This document shows positions 35,501 to 45,300 of a stretch of DNA of 64,000 nt, piece by piece (positions within the stretch are counted from its first letter, which is position 1; the number at the start of each line of letters is the position of its first letter). The DNA lies in assembly GCA_036925085.1 (NCBI GenBank), contig JAUPFP010000026.1:3317058-3381057 (forward strand), in the 5' to 3' direction. The position numbers and the translations under genes are program-made. The notes below the pieces were generated by a model that was not told the DNA's origin, ran no database searches, and was given only the letters and a program-made list of their open reading frames with translations. Source of the stretch: Brachycybe producta (Eukaryota > Arthropoda > Diplopoda > Playtdesmida > Andrognathidae).

Positions 35501-38500
35501 CTATGAGCTTTGTAAATTAGAGTATCATCAGCAAATAGTCTACAGTTGCTGCCAACTGTGCTGCTGAGATCATTAATAAATATCAGCAACAAAAGAGGAC
35601 CCAGCACACTACCCTAGGGTACACCAGATTTAACATCCAACCACTATGAGTGTGACCCATTTATAACTACCCTTTGTTTCCTATCACTTAAAAAAGAAGT
35701 TACCCATTTGGTTACCTGCCCACCCAACCCATATACTGCAACTTATGCCAGAAGTTTTGAATGTGAAACAGTGTCAAATGTTACAAAAGTCAAGAAACAC
35801 CATGTCAACCTGTTTACCATTGTCTAAGCTTTTCTGGAGGTCATCCACTACCAGGATAAGTTGAGTCACAAGAGTGCCCTCTCAGGAACCATGTTGGTTA
35901 TCAGAAATGAGATTGTGAGATTTGAGAAACTTAATGCAGCCAGAGTATATGATATGCTCAAGAATTTTACAAACCACTGAAGTTAGAGATACAGGCCTAT
36001 AGTTTGCAGCTTCGGACTTATTACCTGACTTAAATATTGGGGTAACATTTGCTAATTTCCACATACTTGGAACAACCCCTTGACCCAAAGACTGCTAATA
36101 AATTAGCTGAAGAAATGGTCCCACTTCCCTAGCTAATTTTATAAGAACTACTGCATGAATTCCATCTTGCCCCCACTTTTATTTTTATTAAGGGTCAATA
36201 GTTGCTTGATAATGCCCTCAGTGTTAACAATAATATCCCCCAAAGAATGCATTGTTCTAGGCTCAAAAGCATTAGGTGTAGTATTTTCATCTGCTGTAAA
36301 AACACTCCTGTATTGTTCATTCAACAAAGAAGCTTTCAATTCTGGGTGTGATATTAGTTCTCCATTTGCCCCAACAAGAGCTGGAATCGAGTACTCACCA
36401 GCCTGAGAATGCTTGACATACCTCCAAAACAGCTTTGGATCTTCTTGCAGCCATTTACTGAGTTTATTAGTTTTAAAATCTTTATTGGCCAATGCCAGTT
36501 CTTTTTTAGCATTTGCGTGAGCAATATGCAGATCATTTGCATTCAATAAACTTGAATTACCTCTATTTCGTCATAACCGCTGCTTACGAAGAGCCCTTTT
36601 AACACATGGTTTATACCATGCTGGTGTTGAGGCATCCCAGACTAATGAAACAAACTTCGAGACCCCTCCCATCAGTAACGAGTGAAAAGTTGCCCAATTT
36701 TCATCAACATTGTGCTGATTAAAATTATTTTTAAGGTTCTCAAGATTTTGCTGCATATGCACCTTAAACCTATCCCAGTTACATTTGTTATAAAGACTAA
36801 CCTGCCTTATGGCTTTAATGGTACTCCTAACATTAACATTGACATCAAAAGTTACAATGTGATGGTCACTAATTCCCTCAGAAACCTTAACATTAGATAT
36901 CATAAGGGGAAGGTTAGTTATTACAGCATCAAGTACTACTATTCCTAGCTGGTTGTATAACCATCTGTTCCATGGAGTAAATATCCAAACTTTCCAACAA
37001 TGAAACAGCTAAAGTAACATCATTCCCACCTGTAATTGAGCGAAGTTCCCAGTTTATGTTTGGGAAGTTAATATCACCTCCTAAAATTATAGCTGGGTTA
37101 TTGTGCACATGATAAAGGGCATCAAGACATGAACAAAAGGCAGCTATATCACTAATTGAAGATCCTGGTGTGGATAGGGGCTGCTCTGAGCTGCTCTACA
37201 CTGCAGCAAACTCACACCCCGTCTCAAATGCCTGTTCCCTTTGGCTGTTAAGCAAATTTGAAACTGCTACAAAAACTCCACCACCTGTATGCCCCACTCT
37301 GTTCCTACGATATATTGCAAAGTTAGATGGAAACACCTATTCATTACTAACATTGCCATCCAGCCATGACTCAGTTCCAAGTATTATTTGACAGTCTGAT
37401 TCTTCAATGAATGCAAAGAAGTCGGGTACCTTTCTCCACAAACTTCTGCAATTTACAACCATGATTTTCGTATTTTTATTTATATCTTACCCATGTGAAA
37501 CAATTCCTTTCACTGTAGCATCTCTAGAACAAGGATTTGCAGTCACAACTTGTGGTTGAGCTAGGATTCTACAGGACCCTGTCATCCTCTCAGCATTAAT
37601 TCCTAAAAAAAGGTTAATTACATAATTCATAGCAATAATCCCCCTTTCCCCAATACCACCCACAGGCCCCAACACTACACTAAAAAATTACCAACAAATT
37701 TTCCTATATTTTTACCAACTACTTTTCCTGTGCAAGTGTTAAAATGCACTCCATCATAACTCCAGCCACCCCTGAAACCTACCATAGCTGCTCTCCACTC
37801 AATTACCTGAACCCCCACCAACTACAAGCCTCCACTAATCTGTCATTAACCCACCGGGCCCTGTGGAAGACTAAGTTGCCTCTATCCACTCTCTCTGGGA
37901 TTGCACTAACACACATCTTAACCCCACCCTAGAGCTAACTGTATGCTGAGCTAAGCTAACTAACTTATCTAAAACTTATGAACCACTCTGTCTACATAGA
38001 TCATTAGCACTTACCCTGTACATGCAATACCACTAGCACCTCATCTGCAGTTTCACCCCGTACCATCCTACTTATATGCTGCTCAAAATCTTCAATTTTA
38101 GCCCCCGGTAAGCATGCCACACAAAGTTTCTTCGTGGCATTTCCTTTGGGGACAGCCCACCTATCGATACGCCTCACATTACTGTCACCAACAATGACAA
38201 CAAATCTAGTCTTAACCATTTTCCTATTTGTCTTCCCATCTTCACAATTAAATCTCACCCTCCTTGGCATACAGGACGCCCTATCCCCCTTACCCCCACC
38301 TACACATCCTACAAATTTCCCTTGGGCCCTAGAAACCTTCCCCAATGCATCAAATCTATTACATATAGGACACAAAGACACCCCTGCCTGAAGCCGTGCC
38401 ACTTCCTGCCTTAGTTGAGCCTTACTAACAAAACCCATTACTAAACCAAAACCAAAACATAAAAAAAAGATCGTTTTTTTGTTTTTAAAACAGTAATAAC

Positions 38501-40308
38501 TCAACTGATTTCACCAGCATCTTCAGCAGACAAAGTTATATCAGATTCAATAAGAAAATTACATCAAAACTAAAGAAATATTTGTGAAACAAACAAAAAA
38601 CGGGAAAAATGGCACCTTTTACAAAAAATAGAAAGACAGAATCTAATTAAAAAGGTGATATGATAAAAACTACTTATCCAAATTGAAATCCGATTCCAGA
38701 AACGTGTTCAGCAGGCCAAATACTATCAGGAACAGTGAAGATTTAACTTGGATGTCAGAAGTGAGTTAGTTTAAATGGCCAAAAACCGAAAGCAAAGGGG
38801 AGAAAAAATAAGAAAATAGTCCAAAAACCGGGAGCAAAATTTTTATGCTACAAGCTACTAACACACTAGTGTTACTGGACATCTTTAAAATATTCCTATG
38901 AACCAATTACAATCACGATTTTTTTTCGTATATTGTTTCAATACTTGGAAACAGATTCTGAAAATAAATTTCACATTTTTTTTAAACATTTCAAATTCAT
39001 GTCTTGTGAAATATTGAAATATTTCACACATATTTTACGTGAAATATTTCAATGGCACATTGTCAAACACAGTCAAACTTGGTTAGTGTGACCTCGGAGG
39101 TAAAGCAACGACTCGGCTATAATGTCAATGTGAAACAAATGAAAAGGAATTCTTATAAAGTTATAATGTATAAGGAATTCCTATATACAAGTTTGACAGT
39201 ACATTATTTTTGTGTCCACATGTTAACTGCAGCCGCGAACTTTTGAATGAGTGGGTAGCAGTCCTGTTTCGTATATTTCGCTGTGCGTTCAGACTTTGTA
39301 CCTTGTTTCGGAACTGTACTAGGGTTTCCATTACCGGTTTTATCGTTACTGGTATTACCGATCTGTTTTGTTACATCGGTATTACCGGTAAATTGACTTC
39401 TCAATTCCGGTTTTTCGGTAAAAAGTTTTATGTTAATTAGGATAAAAGAATTGACCAATATTTAAGAATCACTGAGTGTAAAATTAAAATTTCACATAAT
39501 AATTATGCGTAGAAACCAAGAGTTTTTTCAAAGACTGAATTAAAAAATGGTTTCCGTATGCACTTGTAACTCGTTTACGAAAGTCGCAGCAAGGTCCTAA
39601 CGTAAATGTTGATACAGTTAAAATGCTTTCCGTGCATTTTATATATACCGTACATACTTAGGTACTAAATTAACGCAACATCTTCATTTGTTAGGCTTAT
39701 GATATATAAAACAATTATTATATATGAAAATATTAAAAAAATGTGATATTCAGAAGAAGCAAAAAAAAAAAAGTTGAAAAACTAAACAAAAAATTGGAAT
39801 TTGCATCAAGACGAAATAAAAACCCACCTATTTTTTTTAACATGATTATTTTTTATTATATAATTAAAATTAGTTAGGAATTTATATTTATTTTAATGTT
39901 TTTTAACATGGGACATTTTTTGTTGTTGCAATTTTTGAGTTTTTTTAAAAGTGCTCATTAAATGTTTAGCTTTATTTTACCGAAATTTACCAGTATTACC
40001 GGTTTCGGTAACGCTGCATTACCGAAAAACCGGTAATGTTATAAGGTGACCGGTAATGGGAACCCTAAACTGTACGTATAGTAATTGTTCGGATCCACTG
40101 TTCTTATACAGAATTGTTTCGTGTATGTTTTTACCGAAATTCATGAGTCAATTTGTTTGTTTTTTCAGAAAAAGCAGAGCCATCAGTTGAATACTCTGCA
40201 ATGCCGCTGTTGGAAAGTAAAATGAAAGGATATGTTTCAGACAGCAATAGTGAAAGTGACGAGAATACTATTTATTACGTAGGAGAGAAAGGAAAGCATT
40301 GTGAATAG
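19423..40308 (+). CDS. SLC35C2: SLC35C2: nucleotide-sugar-transporter-like protein of the Golgi (eight exons)
   Basis: SLC35C2 is a ten-pass SLC35-family (drug/metabolite transporter fold) protein of the early secretory pathway, linked in mammals to GDP-fucose supply and Notch fucosylation. Exons: 19423-19623, 21150-21364, 22461-22533, 23695-23863, 28501-28584, 32434-32609, 32725-32854 and 40169-40308 (TAG). All junctions are GT-AG with matching phases and give 395 aa; human is about 365 aa. Recognised blocks: LYYLFSIGLTFYQKW, SAMDIGLSNWSF, LYTMSKSSCIVFILLFS, GLFMFTYSSTQFN, GLRWTVAQLVMQ, HPVDMMYHIQPWM, SSLTLSISGILKEVFTL and SIIGISLHV. The C-terminus is acidic and polar. The ATG at 19423 is the first in frame in exon 1 and gives an N-terminus about 30 residues longer than human. 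Introns 4 (4.6 kb) and 7 (7.3 kb) are full of repeats. Confidence 0.95.
19842..20985. mobile_element. 1.14-kb near-palindromic foldback element in SLC35C2 intron 1
   Basis: The whole element is an inverted repeat centred near 20410. The ends are ACAGGCATCTGTAGACAGC and its complement, and the inner landmarks mirror each other (TCTAGTGGCAGTAGGCGAAA against TTTCGCCTACTACCACTAGA; GTAGTTTCACATCC against GGATGTGAAACTAC). Arms are about 500 bp. No coding capacity. Confidence 0.88.
21440..21690. repeat. ACTTGTA-rich repeat, relative of 11576-12195
   Basis: Dense ACTTGTA/TACAAGT words and a poly(A) run, ending near an AAACAGGCCC stretch that mirrors the GGCCTGTTTT end of the other copy. It lies in SLC35C2 intron 2. 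Confidence 0.5.
21931..22126. mobile_element. hAT-type MITE, ACARGCAGTTCTGCCCAGC family
   Basis: Inverted ends CAGTTCTGCCCAGCACTA and TAGTGCTGGGCAGAACTG, with inner GGCGGGGCAAACG-like and ATTGGTTTG-like words. Its right target duplication was split by the insertion of the next MITE: ATACACGAT on the left against ATAAAC...GAT on the right. Confidence 0.8.
22133..22338. mobile_element. hAT-type MITE, ACAGGCAATTAGAAATC family
   Basis: A 206-bp element with long inverted ends and a perfect 8-bp duplication GTATAAAC (22125-22132, 22339-22346). It inserted across the right edge of the MITE at 21931-22126, so it is the younger of the two. Confidence 0.9.
22751..23320. repeat. Foldback element of about 570 bp in SLC35C2 intron 3
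   Basis: Outer arms CTTTAGAACGGACGTCA and TGACGTCCGTGGCGCTTCTAAAG-like, with inner arms around AAGTTAATTTTATTTTCTTA and AAATATTTTTCGCAAA. It is an AT-rich interior with no coding capacity. Confidence 0.75.
24028..24909. mobile_element. hAT-type MITE, CAGTGGCGTAGC family, copy 2 with extra module
   Basis: An 882-bp element with a perfect 8-bp duplication AATGCAAT (24020-24027, 24910-24917). Ends are CAGTGGCGTAGCTAGG and CCTAGCTACGCCACTG. It is longer than copy 1, chiefly through a block at 24714-24888 that is also found in the CAGGGGCGG MITE at 15011-15205. Confidence 0.9.
25093..25215. repeat. Near-perfect hairpin, about 52 bp of stem
   Basis: The outer arms (25093-25121 against 25187-25215) and inner arms (25136-25158 against 25163-25185) pair almost completely, with one bulge of about 14 nt on the left and a 4-nt loop. 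It lies in SLC35C2 intron 4. It may be a tiny foldback insertion or a small-RNA precursor. Confidence 0.8.
26065..26194. repeat. Hairpin with a perfect 44-bp stem
   Basis: 26065-26108 and 26151-26194 are exact reverse complements, extended by GGTT (26111-26114) pairing with AACC (26145-26148). The loop is about 30-40 nt. It abuts the left end of the MITE at 26196. No second copy in the window. Confidence 0.9.
26196..27599. mobile_element. hAT-type MITE, CAGGGTGGC/GATTTAAATC family, copy 1, holding a solo LTR
   Basis: The left end, CAGTGGCAGTGATTTAAATC, and right end, ending GCCACCCTG, match the family also found at 30591, 55812 and 57151. Copies are about 830 bp; this one is longer because a solo LTR (26482-27026) lies inside. 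I find no clear target duplication here. It lies in SLC35C2 intron 4. Confidence 0.8.
26482..27026 (-). mobile_element. Solo LTR nested in a MITE, TGTAACACCC family
   Basis: About 545 bp that interrupts the MITE and is bordered by a direct AGTAAT repeat (26476-26481, 27027-27032). The minus strand begins like TGTAACACCC, carries GGGTATAAAAGACC (probable TATA box) and ends TGTTACA. Relatives lie at 9107 and 44700-44993. It is a fossil with no coding part. Confidence 0.75.
27640..28440. mobile_element. Inverted pair of mariner-type transposase relics
   Basis: The left half reads on the minus strand, and the right half on the plus strand, as the C-terminal part of a Tc1/mariner-like (IS630) transposase. 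The right half has SPYSPDCTPYVFFCFQR near 28157-28210, matching the usual PPYSPDLAPCDFFLF motif, followed by DVIEIQAK-like sequence. The left half has LHAVFFCFQR and a VPQKDVQKRF-like block. Both are interrupted and lack the N-terminal DNA-binding part. The halves meet near 28070-28080. It lies in SLC35C2 intron 4, just upstream of exon 5. Confidence 0.75.
28665..28875. repeat. Small inverted-repeat element
   Basis: AGCTGCTCGCCCACTAGGTCGG occurs again as an AGCTGCTTGCCCACTAGATCGG-like stretch. An outer GGTCGGTGACACGGCAC pairs with GTGCCACATCACCG. GC-richer than its surroundings, no coding sense. It lies in SLC35C2 intron 5. Confidence 0.55.
29491..29559. repeat. (TA)n microsatellite
   Basis: About 34 uninterrupted TA units in SLC35C2 intron 5. 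Open frames here that read as Ile-Tyr repeats are artefacts of the repeat. Confidence 0.98.
29726..30459. mobile_element. hAT-like MITE made of GGCGTTTGTTC minisatellite and telomere-like repeats
   Basis: A 734-bp element with a perfect 8-bp duplication ATTAAATT (29718-29725, 30460-30467) and GGGGCG.../...CGCCACCCC ends. The left part (29730-29930) and right part (30228-30450) are arrays of a unit of about 32 bp that alternates TTTGGCGTTTGTTCC and ATTTGGCGCTTATTCAG. The first two units on the left are inverted relative to the rest. Between the arrays lies a CCTAA array. No coding capacity. Confidence 0.85.
30008..30211. repeat. Interstitial telomere-like array, CCTAA (TTAGG) with CCAAA and CCAAT variants
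   Basis: About 40 tandem 5-bp units in one register. CCTAA is the complement of the TTAGG telomere repeat known from many arthropods. A 30-bp higher-order unit (CCTAA CCAAA CCTAA CCAAT CCTAA CCAAT) recurs about three times. It lies inside the MITE at 29726-30459. Confidence 0.95.
30591..31416. mobile_element. hAT-type MITE, CAGGGTGGC/GATTTAAATC family, copy 2
   Basis: An 826-bp element with a perfect 8-bp duplication GAAAGGTG (30583-30590, 31417-31424), CAGGGTGGC and GCCACCCTG termini, and AT-rich ends of stacked GATTTAAATC words. It is inverted relative to the other three copies. It lies in SLC35C2 intron 5, inside a GT/GA-rich simple-repeat tract. Confidence 0.92.
31425..32159. other. Intron sequence with GA/GT-rich simple repeats, nothing recognised
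   Basis: AGAGAG/GTGTGT tracts at the start and near 31960-31985, and a GC-richer stretch at about 31620-31950, with no inverted ends, reading frame or RNA gene that I can support. Confidence 0.5.
32160..32342. mobile_element. Degenerate short MITE of the GTGCCCAGCA/CCGCCCTTTTATGA group
   Basis: Shares CCGCCCTTTTATGAACGTCGTC-like and ATTGGTTTGTTACTTGGT words with 21931-22126 and 18978-19172. Ends are weak. It sits about 90 bp upstream of SLC35C2 exon 6. Confidence 0.6.
33980..34065 (-). pseudogene. Captured fragment of PCIF1 exon 3, its splice donor and the start of intron 3
   Basis: The minus strand matches PCIF1 10829-10910 with only about eight to ten differences. It covers the last 34 bp or so of exon 3 (encoding [11 protein letters not shown]), the GTGAGT donor position and about 47 bp of intron, including GTTTAAAAAAC. 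It lies between two direct copies of repeat sequence. The original is the conserved gene exon; this is the copy. Confidence 0.9.
34165..34661. mobile_element. hAT-type MITE, CAGTGGCGGATCCAGG family
   Basis: A 497-bp element with termini CAGTGGCGGATCCAGG and TTGGATCCGCCCCTG. The 8-bp flanks GCTACAAT and GCTGCCAT match at 6 of 8 positions. It is nested in the repeat at 33654-34735. Confidence 0.82.
34950..37480 (-). pseudogene. LINE ORF2, endonuclease and reverse transcriptase, broken
   Basis: Endonuclease landmarks: KIMVVNCRSLWRKV near 37450, LGTESWL, GGGVFVAV, GGDINFPNINW near 37060, and SDHHIVTFDV near 36860. Reverse-transcriptase landmarks: ANVTPIFKSGNK and ANYRPVSLTSV near 36040-35980, GSVLGPLLL near 35600, and FADDTL near 35530. 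The tail reads YQALVWHHLEYCCSIWNP. In-frame stops and shifts occur in the endonuclease and around the catalytic FADD region. Confidence 0.85.
38004..38504 (-). pseudogene. LINE ORF1, esterase type
   Basis: A 166-codon frame. It has a CPICNRF cysteine pair, then FVVIVGDSNVRRIDRW, where GDSN resembles the catalytic serine block of SGNH hydrolases, then CLPGAKIEDFEQHI and EVLVVLHV. Known CR1-clade ORF1 proteins carry such esterase domains. The frame ends shortly after LVVLHV, before the expected GxND/DxxH part, so it is probably truncated. Confidence 0.75.
39320..40067. mobile_element. hAT-type MITE, TAGGGTTTCCATTACCGG family
   Basis: A 748-bp element with a perfect 8-bp duplication AACTGTAC (39312-39319, 40068-40075). 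Termini are TAGGGTTTCCATTACCGG and CCGGTAATGGGAACCCTA, with several GGTAATACCGGT-like inner words. It lies about 100 bp upstream of the last SLC35C2 exon. Confidence 0.92.
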
Positions 40309-40712
40309 GTTTCTTTTTTTTTTCTTCTATGAAAACTATTCAATATAATTTGACTTGTTACTATGTTAGTATTGTTTTATACGAAGAAGAAGCCGTATTT
40401 GACTTTAAAAGTTAACAACGAGAAGCCCCATATCAAGTAAATGATTCTGACAAACTTTTAAAATTGTTTTTACGGGGTCCGCGTATGTAGGGTCTTTATG
40501 AAAGTCTTATTACATTCTGTTTTAGAGAATGAACTTTTTTGATTACTGCAATTGACTTCTGTGGTTAAAATCGCTTTTATTTCACATTAGTTATCTATTT
40601 TTAATTAAGTACATTTGTGTGAATGGTTCCAGATTTTAAAAGATTTTTTTGTTACTTTTCAAAGTGATCATTTGGGGGACCAGCTTTTTTTTTACAGTGG
40701 ACATGTTAAAGT

Positions 40713-40779
40713 AATAAAGTATCGATTTGTAATTAATTTTGTGTTTTAAAAAAAGCTGTTTCTAGAAGGATTCAATAAA
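40713..40779 (+). promoter_or_regulatory. Candidate polyadenylation signals of SLC35C2
   Basis: AATAAA at 40713-40718 and again at 40774-40779, about 405 and 465 bp after the stop codon at 40306-40308. Position and strand fit a short 3' UTR. Confidence 0.55.
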
Positions 40780-40839
40780 CTATCGTTATTCTTTTAAATT
40801 GTAGTAATAAATACACGCAGCATAAAAACTTAATAAAAT

Positions 40840-41162
40840 TAGAGGTGAGACGAATCCTAAATTTTCTCGGATCCGAATTCTAAAAGGTTCTCGAATCTCT
40901 CGCATCTTTCATATAAGAATCTTATATTATTCATTAAGAAGATACAAATAAATGAAATAATATTAAATATTAAATTATTAATAAAAGACAGTGTGGCACT
41001 CCAGTTTCGCTACAAGGTGATATTGGTGATCCGGAATTGCAACAATTGCCGTTTTTGTTAGTGAACACTTCTATTTAACGTTAATAGAGTTAAAACTTAT
41101 TTTAACAAAGTTAACAGATTTTTTTTAGGTTGGGATTCGAAGATTTGAATGTCCCATCCCTA
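40840..41162. mobile_element. hAT-type MITE, TAGRGATGGGAC family, copy 4
   Basis: A 323-bp element with a perfect 8-bp duplication AATAAAAT (40832-40839, 41163-41170), starting TAGAGGTGAGAC and ending GTCCCATCCCTA. It lies just downstream of SLC35C2. Confidence 0.92.
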
Positions 41163-42332
41163 AATAAAATAATTGTAGATTGAAAATTTTAACATAAAAC
41201 ATGTGTAATAGCTGCAGACATTTATGGTTGTTCCTCTATAAAATACAAGTCTGGTACACAATTACTAGTTGCAAAACAAGTTATTTGTATAACTATGAAA
41301 GTTACAAACGGTACAGCATATGGTGTATTAGAAATCAGACTTTGCAGTTGCATCACACGTTCCATTATTCACCTACCAACATTCGTCGGACTTAGCACAC
41401 TACAATTCATGGCTGTTCCCCAAGTTTAAATTTACAATGAAAGGAAACACGTTTTGAGTTTTATTTCCAGAGATTCAAGCATCTACTAGGATAGAATTTC
41501 TGAAAATGTTAATTTGCAGATGATTTTCAGAGCTGCTTCAGAATGTGGCATTGGAGTGACCGCTCCAAATCAGTAAGCACTTTCTGTCAAAAAATTTAGT
41601 GTATGGTCAGGAAATGACTGATATTTCTTTTTTAATTTATTAAATAGGATGCATCAAGGTGAAATCAACAAAGGCTTCGACTTCACTTGATGAGCGTTTT
41701 CTGTAAGACGGTGAGCAAAGAAACCCCTTTTAAGTCTTTTAATAGTATTGTCACATTGGCAAAATTGCAGTTAATTCATGGACGTTTTGCAGCGAATCTT
41801 GCTTTAAATATTACCAATGTGATCACTGCTTTATGAGGATAAATCCCAATCATAAATGGGAGTAATGTAATGCAGGTTATTTTTCAGTGAGGGCAGCAGC
41901 AGGCAATAGGCAAAGCAGCTAATCACTAAATGAGGGTTACGGTGGTTACACAAAAATCAATGGGGAAAAAATAAAACTAACAATTTGAAATAAGTAGAGG
42001 GTTTCCTCAGGGGTGCAATAAGGCTCAATACAATGTGAATTGTTTGTCCGTAAATACAAGAGCATGCTGCCGCAGCAGCAGGTTACTCTGGGCTGCTCAG
42101 ATTTCTACCACATATATACTGTAGAAGCTTTAGGTGTACTATTGACCTTTTAAAAAAAAATATTCATATCTATCTATATTATACAGTAGATTGAGATGCG
42201 AGTCTTTGATGTGAAATTCCGTGTCCACGACAACATTTATCACGACCTGTAAAATAAATAAGAAAAGAAACCTCAAAGAAAATTATTTTTCTGTAACATT
42301 TTTGTAACAGTTGAATTACCTGCTTTTTTAAA
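41163..42332. other. Spacer between the convergent ends of SLC35C2 and the receptor gene
   Basis: AT-rich, with a short imperfect inverted repeat near 41750-41840 (TTGTCACATTGG against CCAATGTGATCA). No gene recognised. Confidence 0.5.
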
Positions 42333-45300
42333 CTACTTCCTAAACTGTAACAGAACAACAAAATATGTTGCAACTGTTCCCATGGTCTGCAACCATAAAG
42401 AATACCATGTCAATTTTTAAAAAATATAACTAAAAACTTTAAAATACAGTTTTTTGTCCACTTCGCAAATATATGGCAATCAACTTACTGCAGTAAAGAG
42501 TCGACGATCAATTTTGAAAAATCCACTCGCAGAAAATGTCGGCTCATCATCAGCTGAAGTCAGCGAGAACAATTGCGCCTACAAAACATTAATCATATTG
42601 CATATTCATTGATGTTATTTACTTATCGAAGTTGTACAAGGTATACCTGATACTTGGATTTTCCTGTTTTGTTTTTATATGATGTCTTGGGTAGAATTTG
42701 CAATGTTGACCGAGCCTTAATAAAAGAAATGATATTTACAGTGAAATATATGCGTTGGATATTTTAGGGCAGTGTTTCTGAATGTGTAGTTAAGTAGTAA
42801 CCAGAGGCACCTGCAGGATTGCTCCATGAGGGGGGGGGGGGAGCGGGGTAAACAATGGCAAAGGCTGAATATGAAAACTACCTCGAATACATCCAGGCTT
42901 CGGCATCTTTATATATAGGCACCATGCACATACTTGCCAGAGGGAAGTTACCATTATTACCTATGAGGCCAGATAGGCCTCGTTGATTGATTATATTATC
43001 TGTGTTCATAGATAACAACAGTAGCTTTTCCTACTTTGAATTGTTTATACTAGAGGTTGGACAAATCCTAAATTTTCTCGAATTCGAATCCTAAAAGGTT
43101 CTCGAATCTCGTGAATCCTATACCATTCATTAAAAAGATACAAATTGGTGTGAGACATTTGCCCTAAAACCATTTGCCCTAAAGACACTTGCCCTAAAAC
43201 CATTTACAATAAAAAGACATTTGCCCTAAAACCACTTGCCCTAAAAGGACATTTGCCCTAATCAGTAGTGTAAACTCACGTCATTTGGCGTTTTTTGTAT
43301 GCTGGAGGCACGCAAAAACCTATTTAACATACTAGGCCCAAAGACACTAAACCGTATGAAAAGAGAGAACAAAAAAGTGGTTTTAGGTCAAATGGTTCTT
43401 TAGGGAAAACATCCTTTTAGGGCAAATGTCCCTTTATGGCAAATAAATAATAAGTATTATTTAATAAATAAATATTAAATTGATAAAAAACCGGTGTGGC
43501 ACTCAGGGTCGCCACAAGGTGATATTGGTAATCCGAAATTGCAACAGTCGCCGTTTTTTGTTAGTGAACGCTTCTATTGAACGTCAATGGAGTTAAAACT
43601 AATTTTACCAAAGTTTTAACTTTTAACATTTTTTCGATTTTTTAGGATTCGAAAGACGAAAAAAGTGCAAAGATTCGAGTTTTCGTATCTCTAATATTTT
43701 TCAAGATTCGCGGGATTTGAGGATTCGAATTGCTCATCTCTAGTTTATACGTTACTAGATGACGCTGGCATGTATGTGCACGGTGCCTATATGAGTCATC
43801 ATTACATGTCACTGGTAGTTTTGACAAAGTGTCAGTTTTCGTTTTTTCTTAATGAAATTGTGTATTGACTGAAATTACTCAAAACGTAAGACCACACGGG
43901 TATAGCTTCCGCATGAACTACAGACTAAACGAGCAAGACCAAGTGCTCTTTCGCACATTACTAAGGCCCCCAGAGGAATTGCCAGCGGTCATCTTGAACA
44001 ATGACAATGTCCTGAATCAGAACATAACCTAATGGGCTGGCCAAATGACAGCAAGGGCAAGGGCCGGTAGTCATTTGAGCAGGTATTTAAAAAAAAACAA
44101 GTGCAACTATGCTACAAACCGTTCTTATCCCATATTATAAAATAATTCAAATTAAAAGGTAAAAATGAAATTTTATTAAGAGCCCGTGCCCCGATGTAGG
44201 AGGCGCCTGACCTGTAATAAGTTAGTAATTAAATAATGATTAAGAACATTTATTGAATGTTCTTGCTGCCGTTGTATTGCTATGCATGGGCATTGGATAA
44301 ATAATTAAATTTATAGTAAAAAAAAAAGTTATACTCCAGTAAAAAATTTCTTTTTACTATGGATTAATTATTTAAGAGATCGTGGTAAACACAATAATTA
44401 GTTTAAATGTTCGATGTTGCTGATTTGTTTAAAGATAAGGTATAAGATGTGTGTGGGCCAGCATATCTTGAAAATGCCAGGGCCAAATTTATTTACCTTG
44501 CACCCCCTGGTTGTTGCCATCCGCCTGTATAAGAGTTATACGAATTTATGGAAAGATCCATCAACTCGTGATAATCATTCCAAAACGAGACTAGATGCAC
44601 TCCACATCTAGAGTACCCCGTCACAAGCGAAATCCCCCGCTCATAAAAATATGTTCTTGAAATGTTGGCTGAATTTGTCAAAATGTTTCTTACTCAATTG
44701 TTGTATTACAGAATTTTATTGACGTAAGACAAGCGTGAACGAACTTGAGAGTGAAATGGACGCCAAACAAAGAGGAGCGTGGTGCTTTTATACACTTGGA
44801 CCTGTGTACATGCACCTACGAGGTGCAATCAAGTCCAAGCGACCACGTCCCCAGTGATGATGTCCCTCCACACTCACAAACAGGTGCGTAGTTCAGGAGA
44901 GGGAGGGAGGGACAGTGAAGAGTCATGCACCCCCAGGCTAGCATTCTTGGGGGGGGGGGAGGTCATGAAAAACTGGGTGTTACAGTATCATACATCTATC
45001 GCGATGCACGTATCGTCATGTGAAACTATCCTTAAACATTCGTGATAAAAAAACCTGCACACCAAGTGTATTAACAATATTTTTCGCTAACATTTTGATA
45101 AACAATAATTCAACGAAAATGTACGAAATTATGCTGACATGAACGCCCCCCCCCACACACACAATAGTATTTTCAAGGGGTTACGGGTTGTTCAATGGAC
45201 ATACAGCTCGGCTCGTATAATCTTCTCTGAGCGTGGGCGATTGTGGTAGCGAAAATTTCTGCAAACAACTACGCAATCATCTAATGTTACAATTTGTGTG

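Larger units (their letters stand above)
34735..38510 (-). mobile_element. CR1-like LINE (non-LTR retrotransposon), antisense in SLC35C2 intron 7
   Basis: About 3.8 kb with parts in order on the minus strand: ORF1 (38504-38004) with an SGNH-esterase-like domain, an apurinic-type endonuclease (about 37480-36880), a linker, a reverse transcriptase (about 36090-35500) and the C-terminal tail to about 34740. ORF2 is broken by several stops and frameshifts, so this copy is dead. It probably ends near 34740, where the RQWNSLPEAVV-like tail is followed by a short 3' end. Target duplications were not identified. Confidence 0.88.

Noticed and set aside
44414-45045. Frames of 60-90 codons in the receptor intron
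   Set aside because: They overlap the LTR-like fragment and repeats, with no conserved protein features.
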